Part shown: in pieces, positions 1-7,113 of the stretch
How the letters are laid out: every line of letters begins with the position of its first letter
Position numbering within the stretch: the first letter of the stretch is position 1
Source of the DNA: Bacteroidota bacterium
Lineage (GTDB): Bacteria > Bacteroidota > Bacteroidia > UKL13-3
NCBI GenBank assembly: GCA_947457395.1
Contig: CANGVA010000020.1
Location: forward strand, 1 to 36,441
Length of the DNA stretch: 36,441 nucleotides
Reading direction: 5' to 3'
Program-made: the position numbers and the translations under genes
Notes under the pieces: model-generated
What the model was told of the DNA's origin: nothing
The model's input: only the letters and a program-made list of their open reading frames with translations
The model's database searches: none

Positions 1-1017
1 AAAGGAGAGTTTTATGCAAGTAGCGGAAGCACAGGAACTCCAACAAACATATTGTTTTCCGCAAAAATGCATCAAAAATGGACTGCAGCTTTTGAGTGCA
101 GAATTAGAAATTGGGCCGGTTTAACAATTAAAGACGGAAGAGGCATGATAGGTGGCCGAAGAATAATAGCAGAAGGAGAAAGTGAAGGCCCATTTTACAG
201 GTATAATTATTTCGAAAAGCAAATCTATTTCTCGGCCTATCACATCAATAAAAAAAATACATCTAATTATGTTTATGCTATTAACAAGTATAAACCTGCA
301 TACATGACCGGCTATGCGATGAGCAACTTTTTTTTGGCACGATTCATAGAGGAATCAAATCTTAAGGTGTCACCTCTCAAAGCTGTAATCACAAGTTCCG
401 AAAAATTAACACCTGAAATGCGCGATACATTTAAGCGGGTTTATGGTTGCAAAACGTATGACAGCTATAGTGGAGTTGAAGCCTGCAGTTTAATTAGCGA
501 ATGTGAGTTTGGAAAATTACATGTAAGTGAGGATGTTGGTTATATAGAATTTATAAAAGAAGATGGATCCTATGCAGGCCCAGGAGAAATAGGAGAAATG
601 GTATGCACCGGGTTTCTAAATTATGATCAACCACTTATTAGATACCGAATAGGTGATGTTGCTAAATTAAGTATTCACCAACATTGTGCCTGTGGAAGAA
701 ACATGACCATTGTTGATGAAATAGTTGGTAGATTAGAAGATGTAGTAGTTGGTTCAGATGGGCGACAAGTAGTTCGGTTTCACGGGATATTCATCAATAT
801 ACCTGAAATTATCGAAGGTCAAATCATACAGCATACACTAAGTAATTTTGAAATAAAATTAGTATTAAGCGGTCCGCTCTCTTCAAGGCAAACTCAATTG
901 ATTAAAGACCGCATGGAATCTCAACTGGGTAAGATTGCTATTAAAATTAACCTAGTAGAATGTATTCCAAGAAATAATAACGGCAAATTTAAAGCAGTGA
1001 TTTCACACGTAAAATAA
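1..1017 (+). CDS. CapK/PaaK-like adenylate-forming enzyme (5' partial)
   Basis: This is a phenylacetate-CoA ligase-like, adenylate-forming enzyme of the CapK branch that is often found in capsule and exopolysaccharide loci. The reading frame is open from base 1, so the N-terminus lies outside the window. 338 codons are visible, starting just before the nucleotide-binding loop (SSGSTGTPT, about residues 7-15 of the visible part). Further on are a YDSYSGVEA segment, the PLIRYRIGD adenylation motif, a CxCGR segment, and a C-terminal stretch ending in NNNGKFK. The family activates a carboxylate as an acyl-AMP; the substrate in polysaccharide loci is generally unknown. It ends 2 nt before the epimerase gene, so the two are probably co-transcribed. 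The TTG at 52 should not be taken as the start, because the conserved loop lies upstream of it. Confidence 0.85.
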   Translation, partial: KGEFYASSGSTGTPTNILFSAKMHQKWTAAFECRIRNWAGLTIKDGRGMIGGRRIIAEGESEGPFYRYNYFEKQIYFSAYHINKKNTSNYVYAINKYKPAYMTGYAMSNFFLARFIEESNLKVSPLKAVITSSEKLTPEMRDTFKRVYGCKTYDSYSGVEACSLISECEFGKLHVSEDVGYIEFIKEDGSYAGPGEIGEMVCTGFLNYDQPLIRYRIGDVAKLSIHQHCACGRNMTIVDEIVGRLEDVVVGSDGRQVVRFHGIFINIPEIIEGQIIQHTLSNFEIKLVLSGPLSSRQTQLIKDRMESQLGKIAIKINLVECIPRNNNGKFKAVISHVK

Positions 1018-1019
1018 CC

Positions 1020-2111
1020 ATGAAAATCCTTACCATAATAGGTGCACGTCCCCAATTTGTAAAGGCGGCAGCACTATCAAGAGAAATAAAAAAGCATCCC
1101 CAACTTCATGAAATTATCGTGCATACCGGACAACATTTTGATACCAATATGAGTGATATATTTTTCGAAGAAATGGAAATTCCGAAACCACATTATAATT
1201 TAAACATAAACGGACTTTCACATGGAGCCATGACAGGACAAATGTTGGAAGGATTGGAGGAGGTGATGTTGAAAGAAAAACCGAATGTGGTGTTGGTATA
1301 TGGCGATACAAACAGCACCATTGCAGGAGCATTGGCGGCTAAGAAATTACACATAAAAGTGGCCCATGTTGAGGCAGGATTGCGAAGTTTTAATATGCAA
1401 ATGCCCGAAGAAGTAAATCGAATTTTAACAGATAGAATAAGCGACTGGCTCTTCTGCCCAACAGATGCTGCCATTAGCAACCTGAAACGGGAAGGATTTG
1501 AATACATCCATACTCGTGTAATCAAAACCGGAGATGTGATGGAAGATGCAGCGCAGTTTTATGCAGAAAAGGCTATTTCGAAATCCGATATCATCAACAA
1601 GCTGCAACTCAAACCCGGACAGTTTATCTTATCTACTATTCACCGTGCTGAAAACACCGACAACCTAGAAAAACTTAGTCAGATTGTGAAAGCACTCAAC
1701 ACACTTCACCAAAACACTACGGTGATTGTTCCAATGCACCCGCGCACACAGAAAATAATAGAAGCACACAAGCTGCCCATACACTTCATTACCATTGAGC
1801 CAGTTGGTTATTTCGACATGATTAACTTACTCAGTAACTGCGGCCTGGTAATTACCGATAGTGGCGGTCTGCAGAAAGAAGCGTTTTTCTTTGGCAAATA
1901 CTGCATTACAACTCGCGAGCAAACCGAGTGGGTTGAACTGGTGCAAAACGGCTATAATTTCATTTCAGGAACGGATTCTGGGATAATTATTGAACTTGCC
2001 AGAGAAAAACTTAGCACACCATATCCTTCACGCGTCAATTTATACGGTAATGGAAAAGCTTGTAAAACCATTTGCGAAGCATTACTTCAAGAAAACGCAG
2101 AGGTCGAATGA
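1020..2111 (+). CDS. wecB: UDP-N-acetylglucosamine 2-epimerase (non-hydrolysing)
   Basis: This cytosolic enzyme interconverts UDP-GlcNAc and UDP-ManNAc, or a closely related UDP-2-acetamido sugar, for surface-polysaccharide synthesis. The 363-aa length is normal for the family. Visible motifs are GARPQ (8-12), TGQH (36-39), VYGDTNST (93-100), HVEAGLR (116-122), PEEVNR (129-134), TIHRAEN (206-212) and DSGGLQKEA (280-288). By motif position, D96, E118, E131 and H208 fall where the E. coli WecB active-site residues lie. It begins 2 nt after the CapK-like gene. Its TGA overlaps the ATG of the next glycosyltransferase (ATGA), so translational coupling is likely. A WecB-like epimerase directly before a WbuB-like transferase resembles N-acetyl-fucosamine clusters. 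FnlC-type activity (2-epimerisation of a 6-deoxy sugar) is therefore an alternative. Confidence 0.93.
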   Translation: MKILTIIGARPQFVKAAALSREIKKHPQLHEIIVHTGQHFDTNMSDIFFEEMEIPKPHYNLNINGLSHGAMTGQMLEGLEEVMLKEKPNVVLVYGDTNSTIAGALAAKKLHIKVAHVEAGLRSFNMQMPEEVNRILTDRISDWLFCPTDAAISNLKREGFEYIHTRVIKTGDVMEDAAQFYAEKAISKSDIINKLQLKPGQFILSTIHRAENTDNLEKLSQIVKALNTLHQNTTVIVPMHPRTQKIIEAHKLPIHFITIEPVGYFDMINLLSNCGLVITDSGGLQKEAFFFGKYCITTREQTEWVELVQNGYNFISGTDSGIIIELAREKLSTPYPSRVNLYGNGKACKTICEALLQENAEVE

Positions 2112-3328
2112 AAATTCTCTTCCTTACACAATACTTTCCTCCCGAAACCGGAGCTCCACAAAACAGGATACATTCATTAGCCAGTTATCTGAATGAATTT
2201 GGTGCCAATGTTACCGTACTAACAGCAATGCCCAACTATCCAAAAGGAGAAGTATATCCGGGTTATCGAGGGAAATGGATTGTTAAAGAAAAAGATGGTG
2301 ACATTCAAATCGTGCGAAGCTGGATCTATGCCACAAGTAGTAAAAGTATACTGCCACGTCTGCTTAATTATTTTTCGTTTGTAATTTCTTCTCTTTTAGC
2401 AGGCTTGTTTAATGTAAGAAGAAATGATCTTATTATCTGCGAATCTCCCCCCTTATTCCTAGGCATAACCGCTATACTTCTTAAATACCTGAAGGGAAGT
2501 AAACTCATTTTTAATGTTTCAGACTTATGGCCGGAGAGTGCTGAAAAACTTAATATCATAAACAATAAAACACTATTGCGCTTGTCATATCGATTAGAGT
2601 CTATCATATATAAAAAATCAAATCTTGTTAGTGGACAAACACTCGGAATCGTTAATAGTATTAATATTCGATTCCCACTAATTAAAACACACCTCCTTAG
2701 AAACGGTATTGATATCAAACAATTTGAGAAGGAAGGAAATCGTGATGCTTTCAGACAAAAGCATAAAATAGGCCATACGAGTTTTGTAATAGCATATGCC
2801 GGTATCATAGGTCATGCCCAAGGCCTAGAGATAATATTATATGCAGCAGCCGAGTTAAAAAGACAACAGGATATTTTATTTATGTTGATTGGTGATGGAC
2901 CTGTGAAGAAAGATTTGATAGAACTAAAATATAAATTAAATCTATCAAATATCATCTTTATCGATTCGGTTCCAAGAAGTGAGATGCCTGATGTGGTGGC
3001 AGCATGCGATGCGTATGTCTCGCCTCTTAAAAAAAATGACTTATTTTTAGGCGCAATTCCTTCTAAAATTTTTGAACCCCTTTTCTATGGTAAACCTGTT
3101 TTATTGGGAGTAGACGGAGAAGCAAAAAAACTCTTTGTTGAAGAAGGTAAATGTGCATTACATTTTGAACCACAAAATATAGCTGAACTAGTTGCTGCGG
3201 TGCAAAAACTCAAAAGCAATCCGGACCTTTATAAAGAGTTAGGAGAAAATGGAAGAAAATATGTAGTAGCAAATTTTAACAGGAAGAATCTGGCCTTTCA
3301 ATTCTGGCAAACTATTAAACAACTATGA
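2108..3328 (+). CDS. GT4-family glycosyltransferase (WbuB-like)
   Basis: This is a 406-aa GT-B fold glycosyltransferase. The N-terminus (LTQYFPPETGAPQNR, about residues 6-20) is the typical acceptor-side opening of WbuB/TuaC-like enzymes. An SDLWPES segment follows in the middle. The C-terminal donor site shows YAGIIGHAQGLE, LIGDGPVKK and an EX7E-type segment (PSKIFEPLFYGKPV). It probably adds one sugar to a lipid-linked intermediate on the cytoplasmic face of the membrane; donor and linkage cannot be read from the sequence. The ATG at 2108 is chosen because it overlaps the epimerase stop as ATGA and puts the conserved MKILFLTQYFPPE opening at the N-terminus. An upstream ATG at 2072 would add 12 residues encoded inside wecB. 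Its stop in turn overlaps the next ATG by 4 nt. Confidence 0.9.
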   Translation: MKILFLTQYFPPETGAPQNRIHSLASYLNEFGANVTVLTAMPNYPKGEVYPGYRGKWIVKEKDGDIQIVRSWIYATSSKSILPRLLNYFSFVISSLLAGLFNVRRNDLIICESPPLFLGITAILLKYLKGSKLIFNVSDLWPESAEKLNIINNKTLLRLSYRLESIIYKKSNLVSGQTLGIVNSINIRFPLIKTHLLRNGIDIKQFEKEGNRDAFRQKHKIGHTSFVIAYAGIIGHAQGLEIILYAAAELKRQQDILFMLIGDGPVKKDLIELKYKLNLSNIIFIDSVPRSEMPDVVAACDAYVSPLKKNDLFLGAIPSKIFEPLFYGKPVLLGVDGEAKKLFVEEGKCALHFEPQNIAELVAAVQKLKSNPDLYKELGENGRKYVVANFNRKNLAFQFWQTIKQL

Positions 3329-3963
3329 TCCAATACGCAACCTTAGCTGATTTGAATAAAATAGCTCGCTGCCATATTCAAGCGTTCCCTGATTCAGTAA
3401 CTTCATTATTGGGATTGAAAGTTGTTGCATCCATGCTGCAATGGTATCTCAGTGCACCCAATAAGTTTTTGTTCTTTGTAGAGGAGCAAGGAAAGGTAAC
3501 CGGCTACTGCGGTGGATTTATTCAAGATGGTTCAGATGCCTATGGATCCGGTAGCGGCATGACTCAGTTTGGCTTCAATCAGGCTGCTGGAGCATTCATA
3601 AAAAAACCATGGCTACTCTTTCATCCTGAAGTGAGAAAGAAATATGCATTTATTTTTACCAACATATTAAGAAAACTGAAATTAAGAAAAGAACTGCCAA
3701 GGGCAGTACAAACTCCTGCAATAAAAAATGAACCCCTAACTGCAGGCCTAGTTGTTATTGGTATTCTTCCAAACCTGCAGCAAAAGGGCTTTGGCACTTT
3801 ATTACAAAAGGAATTTGAAAGAAAATCCATAGAAATGGGTGCTAAAAGGCTATCTCTTTCCGTGCGTAAACATAACGAAAGAGCAATTAAGTCATACACC
3901 CGAAATGGTTATGTAATAAAAGACGAAAATGAAACTTCGTTTCTTATGCAAAAGGAAGTTTAA
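3325..3963 (+). CDS. GNAT-family N-acetyltransferase
   Basis: This is a 212-aa protein with a GNAT acetyl-CoA fold. The clearest signature is in the C-terminal half: a beta strand (LVVIGILP), a pyrophosphate-binding loop of the Q-K-G-F-G type, and then N-E-R-A-I-K-S-Y followed by N-G-Y, the usual final motif. It overlaps the glycosyltransferase stop by 4 nt (ATGA). It is the last gene before the repeat-filled spacer. In this setting it could acetylate an amino group on a nucleotide sugar, for example the 4-amino group installed by the DegT aminotransferase downstream. PglD-type enzymes that do this elsewhere are usually left-handed beta-helix proteins, so that role is an inference from context. 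The central part (residues about 75-125) is a variable, basic insert with no recognised motif. Confidence 0.82.
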   Translation: MIQYATLADLNKIARCHIQAFPDSVTSLLGLKVVASMLQWYLSAPNKFLFFVEEQGKVTGYCGGFIQDGSDAYGSGSGMTQFGFNQAAGAFIKKPWLLFHPEVRKKYAFIFTNILRKLKLRKELPRAVQTPAIKNEPLTAGLVVIGILPNLQQKGFGTLLQKEFERKSIEMGAKRLSLSVRKHNERAIKSYTRNGYVIKDENETSFLMQKEV

Positions 3964-4037
3964 TTCAACGTTTAAATTCAAATCTTTAAATTCGATACTT
4001 AAAACTCGGTGTTGAATTTTCAAAATCAGCCTTTATA

Positions 4038-4065
4038 TGTTGGCAGTTCGAAGTTGGATGTTGGA
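4038..4065 (+). repeat. Degenerate TTGG heptad array (4 copies)
   Basis: Four successive 7-bp units read TGTTGGC, AGTTCGA, AGTTGGA and TGTTGGA. The period is exact and the core is R/T-GTTGG. The same type of heptad, in six copies, appears at 35170-35211 in another spacer. Confidence 0.65.
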
Positions 4066-4081
4066 GGTTACTTAAATTTAC

Positions 4082-4120
4082 CATTTATCATTTATCATTT
4101 ATCATTTATCATTTATCATT
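4082..4120 (+). repeat. (CATTTAT)n tandem array, about 5.6 copies
   Basis: This is a perfect tandem array of the heptamer CATTTAT, five full copies plus CATT. It lies 16 bp after the TTGG heptads. The perfect copies suggest recent expansion or active slippage. Confidence 0.9.
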
Positions 4121-4373
4121 CAGCCTTTAGCTTTTGGCCGTTGGAAATTAGAAATTAAAAGATTAAATCATAATTATATGTAATGAATTGATGTGATAAT
4201 GTAATAATTTGTCAATATAATGATGAGTGGATGTTGGTTAGAACTTATTACTCTTATTTCATTCCTGTTACTTTTGTCTTTCAGCGCAGCGGTCTTTCGT
4301 CTATACTGAGTATTCTACAAGCTCAGCCCCCGGCTTAACTCAACGCTTAAAACATTAAACTCAAAACTATCTT

Positions 4374-5120
4374 TTGCTTTACATCACACACGATATCGAC
4401 TGGCTCTCTCCTGCTCATCCGTATGCATGGATAAAATGCATGACGCATGGTAGTAATTGGATAAAGTTAAAACAATTGCTGCAACAGGATATTTTTCTTA
4501 AAAGCATCGAATCGGTTCAACAAACAAATCAAAAAAATAATTTACATGCCATCTGGTTGGTTGGCGCTACCAGCAAGTCTCTTTATAGTCGTTATGGCTT
4601 AAGGTATACAATTCAGACTAATGGTTATAGTAAACTCATTGAACTGCTAACAGATGCACCTTGTACCATTGGCTTACATAGCATAAATAATGAAAGTATC
4701 GTTGCACAGGCTCAAAGGTTAATGTCATTTACCAATACATCTGTGCATTACCATCGTTCGCACTTTTTAAAGCAATCTCAGACTCTGGAAAAAGAACTTA
4801 GTCAGGCCAAGATTAAGGTTGATTTTTCTTATGGCCACGCCCGCCAAACTGAATTATTGAATACCCCCCAGCAGGGTCCCATCAACTACATACCCACCAT
4901 ATTATTTGATAATGCTTTTTTCTTTAACAAACCGGAAGAGGTAATAAGCGGCTTTGCAACTACACTAAAAAGAGCACAATTGCAAAATCGTGATGTTGCC
5001 ATCTGTTTTCATCCGGAGAACTTTGTGGTGATGCCTGCACTGCATGAATATTATGAAGAGGTTATTCGCCTAGCTAAGAATGAGGGGGCCACTTTTGCAA
5101 GGCCAATACATACCCTCTAA
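4374..5120 (+). CDS. Divergent polysaccharide deacetylase-like protein (TTG start)
   Basis: This is a 248-aa protein of the NodB/polysaccharide deacetylase fold, divergent. The N-terminal THDIDWL (5-11) corresponds to the metal-binding Asp motif. GLHSINNES, a VHYHRSHFL segment, DFSYGHA and a late CFHPENF correspond to the later His/Arg motifs. The family removes N- or O-acetyl groups from polysaccharides or lipid-linked sugars. The start is TTG at 4374: an in-frame TAA lies at 4356-4358, there is no ATG between, and the first internal ATG would delete the HDID motif. There is no signal peptide, so it may act in the cytoplasm on a lipid- or nucleotide-linked substrate. It follows the repeat-rich spacer and precedes the aminotransferase by about 90 bp. 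Loss of an original start codon by repeat activity in the spacer cannot be excluded. Confidence 0.7.
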   Translation: MLYITHDIDWLSPAHPYAWIKCMTHGSNWIKLKQLLQQDIFLKSIESVQQTNQKNNLHAIWLVGATSKSLYSRYGLRYTIQTNGYSKLIELLTDAPCTIGLHSINNESIVAQAQRLMSFTNTSVHYHRSHFLKQSQTLEKELSQAKIKVDFSYGHARQTELLNTPQQGPINYIPTILFDNAFFFNKPEEVISGFATTLKRAQLQNRDVAICFHPENFVVMPALHEYYEEVIRLAKNEGATFARPIHTL

Positions 5121-5210
5121 AAAAATCCCACACACTTTTTAATTTTTGGTTTTCACTACTATATCCTTTATTCGCATAAAGAGATAACGGAACTTTTTTG
5201 TCTAAAATCT

Positions 5211-6431
5211 ATGCTGCCATTTTCACCACCTCATATCGATCAGAAAATAATTGATGAAGTAGTTGATACCCTAAAGTCCGGATGGATTACAACCGGCCCA
5301 AAAACCAAAAGATTTGAGAAAGAACTCACCGCATACAATGGCAATAAAGCTACCTTATGTTTAAACTCTGCAACAGCAGGCCTTGAAATTATGCTCAGAT
5401 GGTTTGGAGTAACAGCTGGTGACGAAGTTATATTACCCGCTTATACCTACAGTGCCACTGCTAATGTAGTGGTGCATTGCGGTGCTACTCCTGTTTTTGT
5501 TGATGTTTGCAGCGACTTTAATATTTGTATACCGGAAATAGCCAAAGCCATCACGCCAAAAACGAAGGTTATCATGCCGGTTGATTTTGGCGGATATCCT
5601 TGTGATTATGATGCAATGATGCATCTGGTTAATGATCCTACTATTAAGAAAATGTTTCAGCCTACAACCAAAGAGCAGCAAATGCTGGGAAGAATCATGA
5701 TTTTATCGGATGCGGCTCATTCTATTGGAGCTTGGTATAAAGGCAAAAGAACAGGTGCATTAACCGATGTATCTGTTTTTTCCTTCCACGCAGTTAAAAA
5801 TCTTACCACGGCTGAAGGCGGTGCCATTGCCTTGAATTTTCCTGCTCCGTTTGATAATGAAGAAATTTACAAATATCTGTGTATAAAAACATTGCATGGG
5901 CAAAACAAGGATGCGCTTGCTAAAACCATACCGGGAAACTGGAGGTATGATATTGTAGAAGCAGGTTACAAAATGAACATGACAGATATAATGGCTGCAA
6001 TAGGATTGGTGGAACTGGAAAGGTATGACCGAGAAATTCTACCTGTTAGAAAAGCCATATTTGAAGCATACACTGCAGCATTTACAAATGAAGAATGGGC
6101 AATCATTCCCGAATATAAAAATGATTCCAAATGCTCCTCATATCATCTTTATCCGCTTAGGATTAAAGGTGCATCCGAGCAGCAGCGTGACGCCATCATT
6201 GCTAAAATTTTTGAAAACAAGGTTTCTGTAAACGTACATTTCATTCCGGTACCAATGATGAGTTATTATACCGGCAGAGGTTACGATATCAAAAATTATC
6301 CAAGAACATTTGCCATGTATGCCAATGAAATTAGCTTGCCTGTTTATGTAGATCTTACAACTGAAAAAGTGAACCTGGTGGTAAGCGCTGTAAAGGATGC
6401 TGTGAGGGGCGTTATGCAATCAAACTCTTGA
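5211..6431 (+). CDS. DegT/DnrJ/EryC1/StrS nucleotide-sugar aminotransferase
   Basis: This 406-aa PLP enzyme transfers an amino group, usually from glutamate, to a keto sugar nucleotide. The N-terminal SGWITTGPKTKRFE (23-36) and NSATAGLE (52-59) are typical of the family. SDAAHS (166-171) carries the Asp that contacts the pyridine nitrogen. The Schiff-base lysine is K196 in SFHAVKNLTTAEGG (191-204). Length is normal to slightly long, because of an insert before SDAAHS (residues about 140-160). With the PglC-like transferase and the FlaA1-like dehydratase downstream, a PglE-like role (UDP-4-keto-6-deoxy-GlcNAc to the 4-amino sugar) is plausible but unproven. The ATG at 5211 is well placed. The stop is 33 nt before the phosphoglycosyl transferase. 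Confidence 0.9.
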   Translation: MLPFSPPHIDQKIIDEVVDTLKSGWITTGPKTKRFEKELTAYNGNKATLCLNSATAGLEIMLRWFGVTAGDEVILPAYTYSATANVVVHCGATPVFVDVCSDFNICIPEIAKAITPKTKVIMPVDFGGYPCDYDAMMHLVNDPTIKKMFQPTTKEQQMLGRIMILSDAAHSIGAWYKGKRTGALTDVSVFSFHAVKNLTTAEGGAIALNFPAPFDNEEIYKYLCIKTLHGQNKDALAKTIPGNWRYDIVEAGYKMNMTDIMAAIGLVELERYDREILPVRKAIFEAYTAAFTNEEWAIIPEYKNDSKCSSYHLYPLRIKGASEQQRDAIIAKIFENKVSVNVHFIPVPMMSYYTGRGYDIKNYPRTFAMYANEISLPVYVDLTTEKVNLVVSAVKDAVRGVMQSNS

Positions 6432-6464
6432 AAAATGCATTTGGAAAATTAACATTGCAGCAAC

Positions 6465-7052
6465 GTGAAAAGACTTTTCGATATTTTTTTTAGTATTACA
6501 GGCATAATTTGCTCATCTCCGGTTTTATTGGCAATATGGGTTTTAATTAAACTGGAATCTAAAGGGCCTGCTATTTTCAAACAAACCCGTGTAGGATTAA
6601 ATAATACAGACTTTGTTATGTATAAATTCCGGAGCATGTATTTGCAGGCTGAAAAAAGCGGTCAACTAACTGTGGGCATGCGCGACCCTCGCATAACCAG
6701 GGTAGGTTATTTCCTTAGGCGCTTTAAACTTGATGAAATCCCTCAATTATTGAATGTATTGAATGGATCCATGAGTTTTGTTGGGCCCAGGCCTGAAGTT
6801 AGAAAGTATGTAAACCATTATAATGCCGAACAATTGCGGGTTCTTAGCGTAAAACCGGGTATTACTGATTATGCTTCACTTAAATACTACAAAGAAAATG
6901 AGTTGTTGGGCAAATCAGCTGACCCGGAAAAAGAATATGTAGAAATAATTATGCCTGAAAAACTGGCACTTAATATTCAGTATATCAACAACAATTCGCT
7001 AATTGGCGACATGTTCATCATGCTGCAAACCTTGGCTAAAATCATTTGCTAG
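6465..7052 (+). CDS. Undecaprenyl-phosphate phosphoglycosyl transferase (PglC-like)
   Basis: This 195-aa monotopic membrane enzyme transfers a sugar-1-phosphate from a UDP-sugar to undecaprenyl phosphate, the first step of a surface glycan. It corresponds to the minimal catalytic unit, about the size of Campylobacter PglC, without the multi-spanning N-terminal part of WcaJ/WbaP. A hydrophobic re-entrant segment lies at about 5-30. The KFRSM motif (54-58), the catalytic Asp-Glu pair in KLDEIPQLLNVL (D90-E91) and FVGPRPE (105-111) are intact. The start is GTG at 6465, because the KRLFDI opening follows directly and no ATG fits. It probably defines the first sugar of the glycan encoded here. Confidence 0.92.
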   Translation: MKRLFDIFFSITGIICSSPVLLAIWVLIKLESKGPAIFKQTRVGLNNTDFVMYKFRSMYLQAEKSGQLTVGMRDPRITRVGYFLRRFKLDEIPQLLNVLNGSMSFVGPRPEVRKYVNHYNAEQLRVLSVKPGITDYASLKYYKENELLGKSADPEKEYVEIIMPEKLALNIQYINNNSLIGDMFIMLQTLAKIIC

Positions 7053-7113
7053 CCTTGCCTTTTATAGAAATGTTATCATTTATTTCTATATATTCGTGAA
7101 GTTTTAGTTAAAA

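Larger units (their letters stand above)
3964..4373 (+). repeat. 410-bp non-coding spacer of degenerate short-period repeats
   Basis: This spacer interrupts an otherwise close-packed polysaccharide locus. No credible reading frame was found. It begins with AT-rich sequence containing several variants of TTCAACGTTTAAA and TTTAAATTC. It continues with TTGG-containing heptads (4038-4065), a pure heptamer array (4082-4120), and then purine-rich sequence such as GGAAATTAGAAATTAAAAG (about 4142-4160). The purine-rich part resembles the reverse complement of the pyrimidine array at 35221-35365. A GC-richer patch around 4284-4335 shows no clear hairpin. The spacer may also hold the promoter of the downstream deacetylase, but no good TAnnTTTG box stands out. 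Confidence 0.7.
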
